DNA from: Flavobacteriaceae bacterium 3519-10
GTDB taxonomy: Bacteria; Bacteroidota; Bacteroidia; Flavobacteriales; Weeksellaceae
Assembly (NCBI GenBank): GCA_000023725.1
Contig: CP001673.1
Span: 444,342-508,341 of the forward strand
DNA length: 64,000 bases
Direction: 5' to 3'
Shown: piece by piece, positions 41,803 through 50,532 of the stretch
Layout of the letters: the number at the start of each line of letters is the position of its first letter
How positions within the stretch are numbered: position 1 is the first letter of the stretch
The notes under the pieces: model-generated
Databases searched by the model: none
What the model was told of the DNA's origin: nothing
Seen by the model: only the letters and a program-made list of their open reading frames with translations
Position numbers and translations under genes: made by a program

Positions 41803-44067
41803 ATGAAAAAAACAGTACTGTTTATACTTTTTCTTTTTTCCCTGCAGCTTTCGGCTCAGGTTATTTCTTCCACACGCTGGACGGACCTTTTCTCTTACAA
41901 CAACGTAATTGCAGTTCGCGAAGATGACGGAAAACTGATTGCAGCAACCGAAAACGGCATATTTTATTACACGCCTGCATCAGGCGAAGTAACGAAGCTT
42001 TCGAAAGCCAACGGGCTGCACGAAGTGAAGATTTCTGCGTTCGATTACAATCCTGAAACCAAGATCGGCTTAGTGGGATATCTGAACGGTTCAATGGACG
42101 TTATTACACCGGAAGGTATCACGTATGTGGTAGATATTCCGATAGCCACGGGCTACAATGGCAACAAAAAAATAAATCATATATCGATTACGGGAGATCT
42201 TGCAGTGGTTTCGGTTGGTTATGGCGTTTCAATTTTCAGGTTAGATAAGAAAGAATTTGCTGATTCTTCTTTCTTCGTCACCGGCGGCGGCGTTTACGAG
42301 GCCTGTCGCGAAGCCGTAATTAAAGATAATGTGGTGTATGCCGCAACTTCAACAGGGCTCAAATCTCATGAAATTAATACTACATTTACAATTTACTCTA
42401 CTTGGACGCCTTTAGCAGCGGGAAATATGACGCAGGTTGCTGGCGGCAGTGTGGTGGCATTTTCGGATGCCGCTACGGTGCGTTTCGGTTCGGGAGCCAC
42501 TTTTGCCGCGCTGCCACAAGGTTTTTCGGCGATTCAGGATGTTGTGGTGACGCCTGAAAACATCATCGTGACTGAATCTTCCGCGGTTTCTGTCTTCGGA
42601 ATTTCGGGGAATTTTATCAGAAGCTACAATGCCGGCGAGGCACTTAATACAGGCACATATTCGAACTCTGTAATTTATGCAGGAACAAAGACGTCAGGTA
42701 TTAAAAATGAAACCGGTAACTTGTTAAAGCCGGATGGCCCATACAACAATACATCGTATAAAATTTCATTGCTTAATGACAATATCTGGATCTCTACGGG
42801 TAACCGAACGAACAGGCTAAACGATGCAGCGCCGCACCCGATGAACCTGGGGTTTTACTATTTTACGGGGACCGAATGGATATATCCGAGCTTTTTTAAA
42901 ACAAGCGGATTTGGATTTAATGTGCTGGATGCCGTGGCGAATCCGTCGGATATTACTGAAGTTTTTTTCACGAATTTCATTCCGCAGGCCAGTCAGGGCG
43001 TTTATAAAATGAAATTTAACAGCGCTAGCAAGGATTACGAATTTGTAAAAGTATACAAAACAGGGCTTGATGTGTATCACGGACGGCCGGTTGGGCTTGC
43101 GTTTGATGATAAAAACAACCTGTTCGGTACAGTTGCGTTTCTGGACACTGAAAACCCCGATGGAAACGCCGGATTGATGGCGTACGACCGCGGAAGCGAC
43201 AGTTTTAAGTACAAGAGTCTCAAGATAACTGCAGCTACACAGAAACCCGTTATTGCAGATGGTTTTATCTGGACGCCACTGCCGCGCCTTAATGCACTGG
43301 CTGCTGTGGATTATAAGAATACGCTTTCATTCGCTGACGATGAAATTTCCATTGTTGCCCGGCAGAATGGCCTACCCTCCAATTCCGAAGGAACGCTTGG
43401 AATCGCCATCGATAAAACCGGAGACGCCTGGATTGGTACCGATAATGGGCTGCGCGTGCTCTCGTCGGCATCCTCCAACGTTAAAAATAATCCAACGGTA
43501 GAACCTATTATTATTGAAGAAAACGGTATTGGCGAGGAGCTGTTCAGGGACAGCAGTATTCTGCAGATTGAGGTAGATTCCGGAAACCAGAAATGGGTTT
43601 CGGTGAATGGCGGCGGAGTGTTTTATCTGAGTTCAACCGGCGAACAGACCATCAGGCATTTTACAAAAGAAAATTCGCCGTTGCCAAGCAACAGCGTCAC
43701 CGATATAAAAGTAGACAATAAAAGTGGCAAAGTTTATTTCGCAACGCTGGATGGCGTGATGGTTTACCAAGGGGATGTCTTGGACGTTACCGAGAATTTC
43801 GGAGACGTTCTGGTCTATCCGAATCCGGTGGTTTATTCGCGCTACAAAGGCAATGTTCGAATCCGTGGTTTGGCCGAAAAAACCAATATCAGAATTACCG
43901 ATGCAGCAGGAAACCTTGTACATCAGGCTGTTTCCAGAGGCGGCTACTATGAGTGGAATCTTAATAATCAGCGGGGCGTACGCGTGGCTTCAGGAATTTA
44001 TTTTGTGCTGATGACCAATGCCGACGGTACCGATACTGCCACGGCAAAAATTGGCGTCGTTAATTGA
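41803..44067 (+). CDS. porZ: T9SS protein PorZ
   Basis: The 754-residue protein fits PorZ, an outer-surface part of the T9SS attachment machinery. After a signal peptide (MKKTVLFILFLFSLQLSAQ) come two beta-propeller-like regions with repeats such as IAATENGIFYYTP, VYAATSTGLKSHE, AWIGTDNGLRVLS and VYFATLDGVMVY. The C-terminal ~80 residues (DVLVYPNPVVYSRYKGNVRI to TATAKIGVVN) resemble a type A sorting domain. It overlaps recO by one base, the usual PorZ-recO pairing as I recall it in Bacteroidetes. Confidence 0.88.
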   Translation: MKKTVLFILFLFSLQLSAQVISSTRWTDLFSYNNVIAVREDDGKLIAATENGIFYYTPASGEVTKLSKANGLHEVKISAFDYNPETKIGLVGYLNGSMDVITPEGITYVVDIPIATGYNGNKKINHISITGDLAVVSVGYGVSIFRLDKKEFADSSFFVTGGGVYEACREAVIKDNVVYAATSTGLKSHEINTTFTIYSTWTPLAAGNMTQVAGGSVVAFSDAATVRFGSGATFAALPQGFSAIQDVVVTPENIIVTESSAVSVFGISGNFIRSYNAGEALNTGTYSNSVIYAGTKTSGIKNETGNLLKPDGPYNNTSYKISLLNDNIWISTGNRTNRLNDAAPHPMNLGFYYFTGTEWIYPSFFKTSGFGFNVLDAVANPSDITEVFFTNFIPQASQGVYKMKFNSASKDYEFVKVYKTGLDVYHGRPVGLAFDDKNNLFGTVAFLDTENPDGNAGLMAYDRGSDSFKYKSLKITAATQKPVIADGFIWTPLPRLNALAAVDYKNTLSFADDEISIVARQNGLPSNSEGTLGIAIDKTGDAWIGTDNGLRVLSSASSNVKNNPTVEPIIIEENGIGEELFRDSSILQIEVDSGNQKWVSVNGGGVFYLSSTGEQTIRHFTKENSPLPSNSVTDIKVDNKSGKVYFATLDGVMVYQGDVLDVTENFGDVLVYPNPVVYSRYKGNVRIRGLAEKTNIRITDAAGNLVHQAVSRGGYYEWNLNNQRGVRVASGIYFVLMTNADGTDTATAKIGVVN

Positions 44068-44756
44068 TGCAAAACCAAGTCTGCTTTCTTCTTTCGTACA
44101 TTAAATATGGCGATAACGATGCTGTGCTGCACTGTTTTTCAAAGGACGCAGGTTACCAAAGTTTTTTTGCCAGAGGCATCTATTCCGCTAGAAACAAAAA
44201 GAAAGCCTACCTGTTTCCATTAAATCAAATCGGTATTACGGTGGTTCCGCGAAGAAATTCGGGTGGGATTCCGACTATTTCAAAAATTGAAATGGTTTCC
44301 CAGGATTACGATTTTGCAGACGTGAAAGTAAATACGGTATTACTGTTCGTAGCCGATTTTCTTAATCAGGTTCTTCGCGAAGAAACGCACCACAGCAACA
44401 CATATTCGGAAATCGGGCGGTTTTTAAATGCTCTGTATTCGGGCGATTTGGGCGCTTACACGGCTTTTATATTTAAAATTTTGTCCTGTCAGGGTCTTTC
44501 GCCACTGCCCGGAGATGGTAATTATCTGGATCCGGAGTCGGGTACTTTTTCAGCATCACAAACGCATTCTTTTTTCACTGAAGAAATCTCGGCGGTGTGG
44601 AAGCAGCTTGCTTCAGCCGCGGATATCTATGATGTTGCGTTAAAAAGGCCGCTGCGACGTTCGTTTCTCGATTCGTTAATGCTGTATTATAAGTTTCACG
44701 TTACAGGTTTTTCCGAGCCTAATTCTTTGGAAATCATCCATCAGGTTTATGAATAA
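44067..44756 (+). CDS. recO: DNA repair protein RecO
   Basis: The 229-residue protein is RecO, which loads RecA with RecR in recombinational repair. It has an N-terminal OB fold (residues 1-80, VCFLLSYIKYGDNDAVLHCFSKDAGYQSFFARGI) and a helical C-terminal part (CQGLSPLPGDGNYLDPESGTF). The zinc-finger cysteines of other RecO proteins are not evident. The start at 44067 overlaps the porZ stop codon (TGATG), suggesting translational coupling. Confidence 0.93.
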   Translation: MQNQVCFLLSYIKYGDNDAVLHCFSKDAGYQSFFARGIYSARNKKKAYLFPLNQIGITVVPRRNSGGIPTISKIEMVSQDYDFADVKVNTVLLFVADFLNQVLREETHHSNTYSEIGRFLNALYSGDLGAYTAFIFKILSCQGLSPLPGDGNYLDPESGTFSASQTHSFFTEEISAVWKQLASAADIYDVALKRPLRRSFLDSLMLYYKFHVTGFSEPNSLEIIHQVYE

Positions 44757-44793
44757 AAAATGCCGTGGCACTAACTACCACGGCATTTTTTTA
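44755..44793. terminator. Bidirectional terminator after recO
   Basis: AAAAAATGCCGTGG and CCACGGCATTTTTTT form a long stem around CACTAACTA between convergent genes. Confidence 0.9.
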
Positions 44794-44809
44794 TTTGTTG
44801 AAAGATTAT

Positions 44810-45538
44810 TTAATCTTCGGTTTGCATGTTTCTCGCGCGGCTTTTGTAAACCTGGAAATTAAAGATAAAACTTCTGTTGCGCAGCGAAATACCAACATAA
44901 TTGAAATGCGGATCTCTCGCGAACGCAGCTCGTGAAGGCACGATGATTACCCCTTGAAGGTTGTAGTTTTCGAAATCAGGAAGGTCATAGGCCCCAAATT
45001 TCTGCAGTGCCTCACGAAACCCTTCGATTTCATAATAACTTCTTTCCTTGGCTACGGCTGCAGTGGCCTTTGTTAATACCGAAGTTTTAACGTAATAGTA
45101 TGCAGGATCCAAATCCGGAACGCCCGCGCCTGCAATCGTATTTTTAAATCCAAACGGAGAGTAGTAACCTACTTTATTATCGGTGTTGCTGGCAACATAT
45201 GTTGTAATATTACCCATCAGGCTGATGACATCCGTACCGCCGATAGGAGTTGCCGGATTCGGCTGGGCGCCAGGTCTTACGACATAAATAACTCCGGATG
45301 GCAAAGTTACAGGGTTGAGGTCTGACAGTTTTACATTCACCGTATCAGTAGCCACGAACTCTTTAATATTTCCTTTTGCATCCAGATAGTGTGTATCCAG
45401 ATACTTGGCAGCAGCCTCATCATCATAGGAGTTTTGGGTTCCTATGCTCACTTCCTCCACCATGTTCGGGTTTTCGTCGTCTCTACAAGAAACTACCGAC
45501 AGAGAAACTAAGGCTATATAGAGGAATATCTTTTTCAT
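44810..45538 (-). CDS. Lipoprotein, possibly a degenerate FKBP-type prolyl isomerase
   Basis: The 242-residue protein has a lipoprotein signal (MKKIFLYIALVSLSVVSC). Its C-terminal part (GFREALQKFGAYDLPDFENYNLQGVIIVPSRAAFARDPHFNYVGISLRNRSFIFNFQVYKSR) has the order of the FKBP C-terminal half: a strand, a PS-type turn and a final I-F-F-V strand. Several active-site aromatic residues appear to be missing, so it may be inactive or only distantly related. Similar lipoproteins occur near T9SS genes, but I cannot name this one. Confidence 0.6.
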   Translation of the reverse strand: MKKIFLYIALVSLSVVSCRDDENPNMVEEVSIGTQNSYDDEAAAKYLDTHYLDAKGNIKEFVATDTVNVKLSDLNPVTLPSGVIYVVRPGAQPNPATPIGGTDVISLMGNITTYVASNTDNKVGYYSPFGFKNTIAGAGVPDLDPAYYYVKTSVLTKATAAVAKERSYYEIEGFREALQKFGAYDLPDFENYNLQGVIIVPSRAAFARDPHFNYVGISLRNRSFIFNFQVYKSRARNMQTED

Positions 45539-45596
45539 TTTTAATTAATATCGTTAAATTGCTAAAATTCTAGTCCAGCAAAAGTATAAATAAATT

Positions 45597-46046
45597 ATGA
45601 GAATCGATAAATTTTTATGGTGCGTACGCTTTTACAAAACCCGCAGCATTGCGGCGGCAGAAATTAAAAAGAACAGGATTTCTGTAGGGAATAATGTGGC
45701 TAAATCGTCTAAAGAAGTAACGCTTGGAGATGTGATAAAGATTAGGAAAAACCAAATCGACTATCAGATCAAAGTGCTGCAGATCCCCAAAAGCAGGATG
45801 GGTCCTAAGCTCGTACCGCTTCACATTGAAGATAAAACCGATAAGGAACAGTATGAAATCCTCAAGCTCCGCAACCTGAATCAGGATTATTACCGCAACC
45901 GAGGGGAGGGCCGGCCTACAAAGAAAGACCGCCGAAGCATGGACGATTTCATTGACGGTGACGGAGGAAATAATGAGTCCGATATTGCCGACGACAGCAG
46001 CTGGGAATTATTCTTCAGCGATGTTGATGATCACTCAGAAGACTAA
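45597..46046 (+). CDS. S4-domain RNA-binding protein (Hsp15-like)
   Basis: The 149-residue protein has an N-terminal S4 domain (MRIDKFLWCVRFYKTRSIAAAEIKKNRISVGNNVAKSSKEVTLGD), the layout of heat-shock protein 15, which binds stalled 50S subunits carrying nascent chains in E. coli. The C-terminal third is an acidic, Asp/Ser-rich tail (DDFIDGDGGNNESDIADDSS) not found in E. coli Hsp15. It overlaps the convergent aroK by 4 nt. Confidence 0.88.
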   Translation: MRIDKFLWCVRFYKTRSIAAAEIKKNRISVGNNVAKSSKEVTLGDVIKIRKNQIDYQIKVLQIPKSRMGPKLVPLHIEDKTDKEQYEILKLRNLNQDYYRNRGEGRPTKKDRRSMDDFIDGDGGNNESDIADDSSWELFFSDVDDHSED

Positions 46047-46552
46047 AGCCGCGCCCAGATTTCGTCTGCAACCTGTTCAGCATTTTTACCGTCGGTATCA
46101 ATCGTGAACTTTGCTTTTCCGTAAAACGCGTTACGTTCAAAAAGATGCTTTGCGATGAACTCGGGCAGATCATCATCCTGAATATGTGCTATGAGCGGCC
46201 TTTTGTTTTTCTGTGGAATCAGCCTTGTTGCAAGTGTGTTGACCGAGGTTCTGAGGAAAAAACTTTCAGAATGTTGCGTAATAGTCTCCATATTATTGTA
46301 GAAACACGGCGTGCCACCGCCTACACTCAAAATTCCGCTTGTGTTTGACGCCAAAATCTGTTCTAAAGTTTCCTTTTCCTGCTTCCTGAAATAGATTTCT
46401 CCCTTTTGCGCAAAGATCTCGGGGATGGATAATTTATTTTTGAGTGAAATTTCTTTATCCAGATCAATTATTTTTAACTGTAGTTTCTGGCTCAAAACTT
46501 TGGCTACGTGAGATTTACCGCTGCCCATGTACCCGACGAGTGAAATTATCAT
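46043..46552 (-). CDS. aroK: Shikimate kinase
   Basis: The 169-residue enzyme phosphorylates shikimate in aromatic amino-acid synthesis. It shows the P-loop GYMGSGKS near residues 7-14, the DLDKEI shikimate-binding Asp, FRKQEKETLEQIL with the substrate Arg, GGGTPCF, and the lid RPLIAHIQDDDLPEFIAKHLFERNAFYG. It ends within the 3' end of the S4 gene (4-nt overlap, convergent). Confidence 0.95.
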   Translation of the reverse strand: MIISLVGYMGSGKSHVAKVLSQKLQLKIIDLDKEISLKNKLSIPEIFAQKGEIYFRKQEKETLEQILASNTSGILSVGGGTPCFYNNMETITQHSESFFLRTSVNTLATRLIPQKNKRPLIAHIQDDDLPEFIAKHLFERNAFYGKAKFTIDTDGKNAEQVADEIWARL

Positions 46553-46583
46553 GTTTCAATTTTCCACAAATTACCAAAAAAAT

Positions 46584-46612
46584 TTTGAGATTTTAAAAAA
46601 AGACCTATCTTT
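46584..46612 (+). promoter_or_regulatory. Promoter of the tRNA cluster
   Basis: TTG at 46584-46586, an 18-nt spacer and TATCTTTG at 46605-46612, about 67 nt before the first tRNA-Lys. Confidence 0.7.
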
Positions 46613-46678
46613 GCACCACTTAAAAACGGAATAATTACTCATTAAAAACAGTAATTGCAGGTTAATAAATAAGTGACC

Positions 46679-46751
46679 GACTCGGTAGCTCAGCTGGTAG
46701 AGCAATACACTTTTAATGTATGGGTCCTGGGTTCGAATCCCAGCCGGGTCA
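46679..46751 (+). tRNA. tRNA-Lys (TTT), first copy
   Basis: Acceptor arm GACTCGG/CCGGGTC (one T-G), D-arm GCTCAGCTGGTAGAGC, anticodon stem ATACA/TGTAT with loop CTTTTAA (anticodon TTT), and T-arm CTGGGTTCGAATCCCAG. 73 nt, discriminator A, CCA not encoded. Confidence 0.97.
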
Positions 46752-46799
46752 CAAAAAAAATTCCGTCTCGTTATTTCAAAAGACGAGACGGATTTTTTT

Positions 46800-46885
46800 G
46801 CCTGCGTGGTGAAATTGGTAGACACGCCATCTTGAGGGGGTGGTTTCCTACGGATGTGCTGGTTCGAGTCCAGTCGCAGGCACCA
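46800..46885 (+). tRNA. tRNA-Leu (GAG)
   Basis: Acceptor GCCTGCG/CGCAGGC, D-arm with GGTGAAATTGGTAGAC, anticodon loop TTGAGGG (GAG) on a CCATC/GGTGG stem, a long class II variable arm, and T-arm GCTGGTTCGAGTCCAGT. The DNA reads ACCA at the 3' end, so CCA is encoded here or coincidental. Confidence 0.95.
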
Positions 46886-46950
46886 TTCATCAGTAGTGAT
46901 TAATAAGCAACATCAATATTGCTAATTACCCATCACTTATTTTAAAGACC

Positions 46951-47023
46951 GACTCGGTAGCTCAGCTGGTAGAGCAATACACTTTTAATGTATGGGTCCT
47001 GGGTTCGAATCCCAGCCGGGTCA
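46951..47023 (+). tRNA. tRNA-Lys (TTT), second copy
   Basis: Identical over all 73 nt to the copy at 46679, including the preceding GACC. A 3' hairpin terminator follows. Confidence 0.97.
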
Positions 47024-47026
47024 CTT

Positions 47027-47049
47027 TTACTCTTCGGAGTAATTTTTTT
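47027..47049 (+). terminator. Terminator of the tRNA cluster
   Basis: TTACTC and GAGTAA form a stem with a TTCG loop, followed by seven T. Confidence 0.85.
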
Positions 47050-47076
47050 CATATTAATATTTTGTGATTTGGTGAT

Positions 47077-47105
47077 CAAAAGTCTTCTCTTCGGGAAGAC
47101 TTTTG
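47077..47105 (-). terminator. Hairpin after panC
   Basis: CAAAAGTCTTC pairs perfectly with GAAGACTTTTG around TCTTCGG, 20 nt beyond the panC stop. There is no long T-run after it, so termination is likely but not certain. Confidence 0.55.
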
Positions 47106-47124
47106 ACGTTTTAATATCTTTGTT

Positions 47125-47973
47125 TTAGTCTAAATGCAGGTTGTCAATCAGCCTGATTTCGCCCACATTCACTACGATAAAAGCACGGTAGTTGTGGTCT
47201 TTGTAGAAAAAATCGGTCTCCTTCAAAGTTTCTTCATCCGCAATTTCGAAATATTCAAGTTCCATCCCGTTTTCAGCCTCGAAAATCTGTTTTACACGGA
47301 GATTGATTTCGGGTATTGTGATGATCCTGAACCAGTCGTTCACTTTCTGTAACGTTTTATAAATAATCGTCGAAGCGGTTTTCTGCTCTTCACTCAGCCT
47401 TTGGTTTCTGGAACTCATCGCGAGCCCGTTCATTTCGCGGAAAATCGGAACGCCGTGGATGTGGATTCCTGATTCATTCAGTGCGACAAGTCTTTTGATG
47501 ACAGCCAGCTGCTGATAATCTTTCTCACCAAAATAGGCATTGTTGGGTTTGATTTGCCGGAAAAGCTCTTCCACAACGGTTCCCACACCGTTAAAATGTC
47601 CGGGCCGGAACTTGCCTTCCATCTCATTTTCGATTCCGCCGAAATCGTAGCTTTTGCTTGTCAGACCGTCAGGGTAGATATCGGCAACTTCAGGAATATA
47701 CACAGCATCTACTAATCCCGACTTTTCTAAAACCTGGATGTCGGTTTTCACATCGCGGGGATATTTTTCGAGGTCTGATGCATTATTAAACTGCGTGGGA
47801 TTCACGAAAATGGATGATATCACGAGGTCGTTTTCCTTTCGGGCAGCCTTGTAAAGCGAGAGGTGCCCAGCATGTAGCGCGCCCATCGTAGGTGCAAAGC
47901 CGACTTTCTTGCCCATTTCCTTGTGTCTCTCAACAAAATCCTGTATTTCCTTGCTGCGTTTAAATATTTTCAT
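47125..47973 (-). CDS. panC: Pantoate--beta-alanine ligase
   Basis: The 282-residue enzyme joins pantoate and beta-alanine with ATP to form pantothenate, the coenzyme A precursor. The class I nucleotidyltransferase motifs are FAPTMGALHAGHLSL near residue 27 (His-x-Gly-His), VSSIFVNPTQFN, GVGTVVEELFRQIKPNNAYFGEKDYQQL, and MSSRNQRLS for the KMSKS equivalent. It is divergent from the glycogen synthase-like gene. Confidence 0.96.
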   Translation of the reverse strand: MKIFKRSKEIQDFVERHKEMGKKVGFAPTMGALHAGHLSLYKAARKENDLVISSIFVNPTQFNNASDLEKYPRDVKTDIQVLEKSGLVDAVYIPEVADIYPDGLTSKSYDFGGIENEMEGKFRPGHFNGVGTVVEELFRQIKPNNAYFGEKDYQQLAVIKRLVALNESGIHIHGVPIFREMNGLAMSSRNQRLSEEQKTASTIIYKTLQKVNDWFRIITIPEINLRVKQIFEAENGMELEYFEIADEETLKETDFFYKDHNYRAFIVVNVGEIRLIDNLHLD

Positions 47974-48113
47974 TTGAGTATTTATCAGAACGTAAAAATA
48001 AGTATTTCCTTAAAAAAATCTCCATGCTCAGAGGAATTTTTAAAGTTTCGCCGTGATCGCCATCGATAATTCTTAAAGTATTGTTAATTAAAAAATATTA
48101 GCTTAAAATTTCG

Positions 48114-48121
48114 TAATTTTG
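48114..48121 (+). promoter_or_regulatory. -7 promoter box for the glycogen synthase-like gene
   Basis: TAATTTTG matches the consensus and lies 45 nt before the ATG at 48167. A longer reading starting nearby at 48119 would begin inside this element. Confidence 0.45.
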
Positions 48122-48166
48122 CACGACAGAATTTTCTGCTCATTATATAGAAGAACGATAGAACTT

Positions 48167-48937
48167 ATGCCGAACCAAAAAATATTGTACGTGACCACCG
48201 AAATGTTTCCATATCAGGAAGACAGCAACATCGGGGTAACGGTGAATAAAATGTCGCTGAAAATGCATCAACAGGGTAACGATGTAAGGGTTTTTATGCC
48301 GAGATTCGGACAGATCAGCGAGCGGAAATTTCAGCTGCATGAGGTGATACGCCTTTCCGGGATGAATATCATCATCAATGATCTGGACCAGCCACTCATC
48401 ATCAAAGTAGCTTCACTGCCGGGCGAGAGACTTCAGGTTTATTTCATCGATAACGACGAGTATTTCAAAAGAAAACAGTTCTATGTTGACGACGAAGGAC
48501 AACCTTTTGCCGATAACGACGAGCGCGCTATTTTCTTTGCGAGAGGGGTTATCGAAACCATTAAAAAACTCAACTGGGTACCGGATGTTATTCACCTTAA
48601 CGGCTGGATGGCTTCTTTCATCCCATTGTATCTGAAGACTTTCTACAAGAACGATTCTTATTTCAAAGATTCTAAAATTGTGCTTTCTGTGTACAACGAA
48701 GAAGATTCCGAACTGGATCCGTCAGTTGAAAATAAACTTAAATTCGACAATATTACCTCCCTGAAAGCGTTTACTAAACCAAGTTTCAGACAGTTTGTGA
48801 TCGAAAGTATGGATCTGGTGGATGTAGTGGTGAAGGGCGACGAGTTTCTTCAGGAATCACTGGAAGAGGCTTTTAACAATACCAAAACGCAAAAATCCGA
48901 CGTTCTGGGCGCAGAATCAATCGAAACTTTATACTAA
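48167..48937 (+). CDS. Truncated glycogen/starch synthase-like protein (GT5 N-terminal domain only)
   Basis: The 256-residue protein covers only the first Rossmann domain of GT5 glycogen synthases: KILYVTTEMFPYQEDSNIGVTVNKMSLKMHQQGNDVRVFMPRFG, then FADNDERAIFFARGVIETIKKLNWVPDVIHLNGWMASFIPLYL. The nucleotide-sugar-binding C-terminal domain is missing, so it is probably not a synthase by itself. The end is not ragged (a helical tail, then a stop), so this looks like a stable short form and not a fresh truncation. It is followed 14 nt later by the DUF4270 gene. Its role is unknown. Confidence 0.87.
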   Translation: MPNQKILYVTTEMFPYQEDSNIGVTVNKMSLKMHQQGNDVRVFMPRFGQISERKFQLHEVIRLSGMNIIINDLDQPLIIKVASLPGERLQVYFIDNDEYFKRKQFYVDDEGQPFADNDERAIFFARGVIETIKKLNWVPDVIHLNGWMASFIPLYLKTFYKNDSYFKDSKIVLSVYNEEDSELDPSVENKLKFDNITSLKAFTKPSFRQFVIESMDLVDVVVKGDEFLQESLEEAFNNTKTQKSDVLGAESIETLY

Positions 48938-48951
48938 ACAACTTTATTTTA

Positions 48952-50505
48952 ATGATAAAAGACATCAAGAAATTACTGAATATTACTGCAACGCTGGTAA
49001 TTGGAAGTTTAATTTTATGGAATTGTGAACCCGACGCTGATCAGCTCGGGTCGCAATTTTTTCAGGACGGAGCTGAGGGCACACAAACCCCTTACGATAT
49101 TATTGCCTTCAATGTTAATAATGGAGACACGATCCGCACCGATGCGTCGAGACTGCAGAGTGCAACGCTAGGTGCCTTCCGCGAGTCCCAGTTCGGTTTG
49201 CAGAAATCTGCTTATGTATCGCAGGTACGTCTTTCGTCCTACAACCCTGATTTCGGAGCTAATGCTGTTATAGATTCTGCAGTGATGGTCATCAATCCGT
49301 CTTATGCTACAGATTCGATAAAAACAACCACTACTGAAGATTATATTTATCCGGACGGCGCCGTACCCGCGAAGAAAGTTGTAAATACTTTTCCGGTGCT
49401 GAAATATGGCAGAACAAAAGTGAATGAAAAGACCGTTTTTAACATTAAAGTACACGAAGTAACTGATTTCCTTTACGCGAATACAGATAAAGTGTACTCC
49501 AACAAAACAGCTGCCGTTGGTTCTGTGATTGGTTCTAAGGTATTTAATGGCGATATCAGTGCAATTAAGATTACTAAAGATACTGACAATTCCGATCTGT
49601 ACATTCGTGAGGCAACACTTCGTATTCCTATGGATTCTGCCTTTTTCCAGAATAAAATTATTACAAAAGGAGGTTCCGGTGAACTCACCGATGCTGCATC
49701 ATTCATTCGTTATTTCCGCGGTATTAAAATTTCTGTGGATGAAAATGATGGTTACCTATTCAACTTTGACCCGAATTCTGTAGTGATTAATCTTTATTAT
49801 AAGAAAGATAGAGTGACGGACGGCGTTACCACGCGTGAGCAGGTTGTGTACCCACTTGATCTGGGCTCAGCCAACACGCACTTTAGCGAAATAACGTTTG
49901 ACAGAGCAGGGACACCTTCGGCAGCTATCGCTACGCCACTTACCGCTCAGGATACGCTGCAGGGTCAGCCGAAAATATTTGCACAGGGAATGGGAGGCCC
50001 GGGCTTCGGTCTTAAAATTCCGGAAGCGACAATTGCGGCAATCAAAGATTTATACAACACCGAGAAAATCGGTATTATTTCGGCAAAACTCCGGGTATAC
50101 ACGGATACTGAAAGCTGGAGCAACAACTACAAAAAGCCAAATTATTTTGTGGTGAAGCAGAAAAACCTCAAAACGTATCTTGAAGATATGACGGCATTGG
50201 CCTACACATCAGCTTACAGCCTGGTTAAAGGCTACGATCTGGATAAAAATCCGGGTTATTACGATATCGGCGTAACGCAGACGTTTAAAAATATCATAGA
50301 AAAAGAAGTGCCCGCCAGAAGTTTCATCCTGAACGTAGGCACCTACACATCGGACGCTACCGGCAATCTGGCAGGTTTGCAGGATCCGACAATGGCACAG
50401 TATTACAACACCCGCGCATACACTCCTAACCGAGTGGTGCTTGTAGGCACCCAGCCCGGTAATGAAAAAAGCGCCAAGCTGATCCTGACTTACGGTAAAA
50501 AATAA
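48952..50505 (+). CDS. DUF4270 lipoprotein
   Basis: The 517-residue protein has a lipoprotein signal (TLVIGSLILWNC) and matches the DUF4270 family of Bacteroidetes envelope proteins: CEPDADQLGSQFFQDGA at the mature start, LGAFRESQFGLQKSAYVSQVRLSSYNPDFG, and repeated strand-rich blocks ending PNRVVLVGTQPGNEKSAKLILTYGKK. The function is unknown. It sits between the glycogen synthase-like gene and glmS on one strand with short gaps, probably one operon. Confidence 0.85.
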   Translation: MIKDIKKLLNITATLVIGSLILWNCEPDADQLGSQFFQDGAEGTQTPYDIIAFNVNNGDTIRTDASRLQSATLGAFRESQFGLQKSAYVSQVRLSSYNPDFGANAVIDSAVMVINPSYATDSIKTTTTEDYIYPDGAVPAKKVVNTFPVLKYGRTKVNEKTVFNIKVHEVTDFLYANTDKVYSNKTAAVGSVIGSKVFNGDISAIKITKDTDNSDLYIREATLRIPMDSAFFQNKIITKGGSGELTDAASFIRYFRGIKISVDENDGYLFNFDPNSVVINLYYKKDRVTDGVTTREQVVYPLDLGSANTHFSEITFDRAGTPSAAIATPLTAQDTLQGQPKIFAQGMGGPGFGLKIPEATIAAIKDLYNTEKIGIISAKLRVYTDTESWSNNYKKPNYFVVKQKNLKTYLEDMTALAYTSAYSLVKGYDLDKNPGYYDIGVTQTFKNIIEKEVPARSFILNVGTYTSDATGNLAGLQDPTMAQYYNTRAYTPNRVVLVGTQPGNEKSAKLILTYGKK

Positions 50506-50532
50506 TTGAGAATTAAATAAAAATAGAATAGT

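Noticed and set aside
46571..46903. Reading frames across the tRNA cluster, one per strand
   Set aside because: They are the classic false proteins made by translating tRNA-Lys and tRNA-Leu genes (for example CDPAGIRTQDP on the minus strand and SVAQLVEQYTFNVWVLGSNPS on the plus strand).
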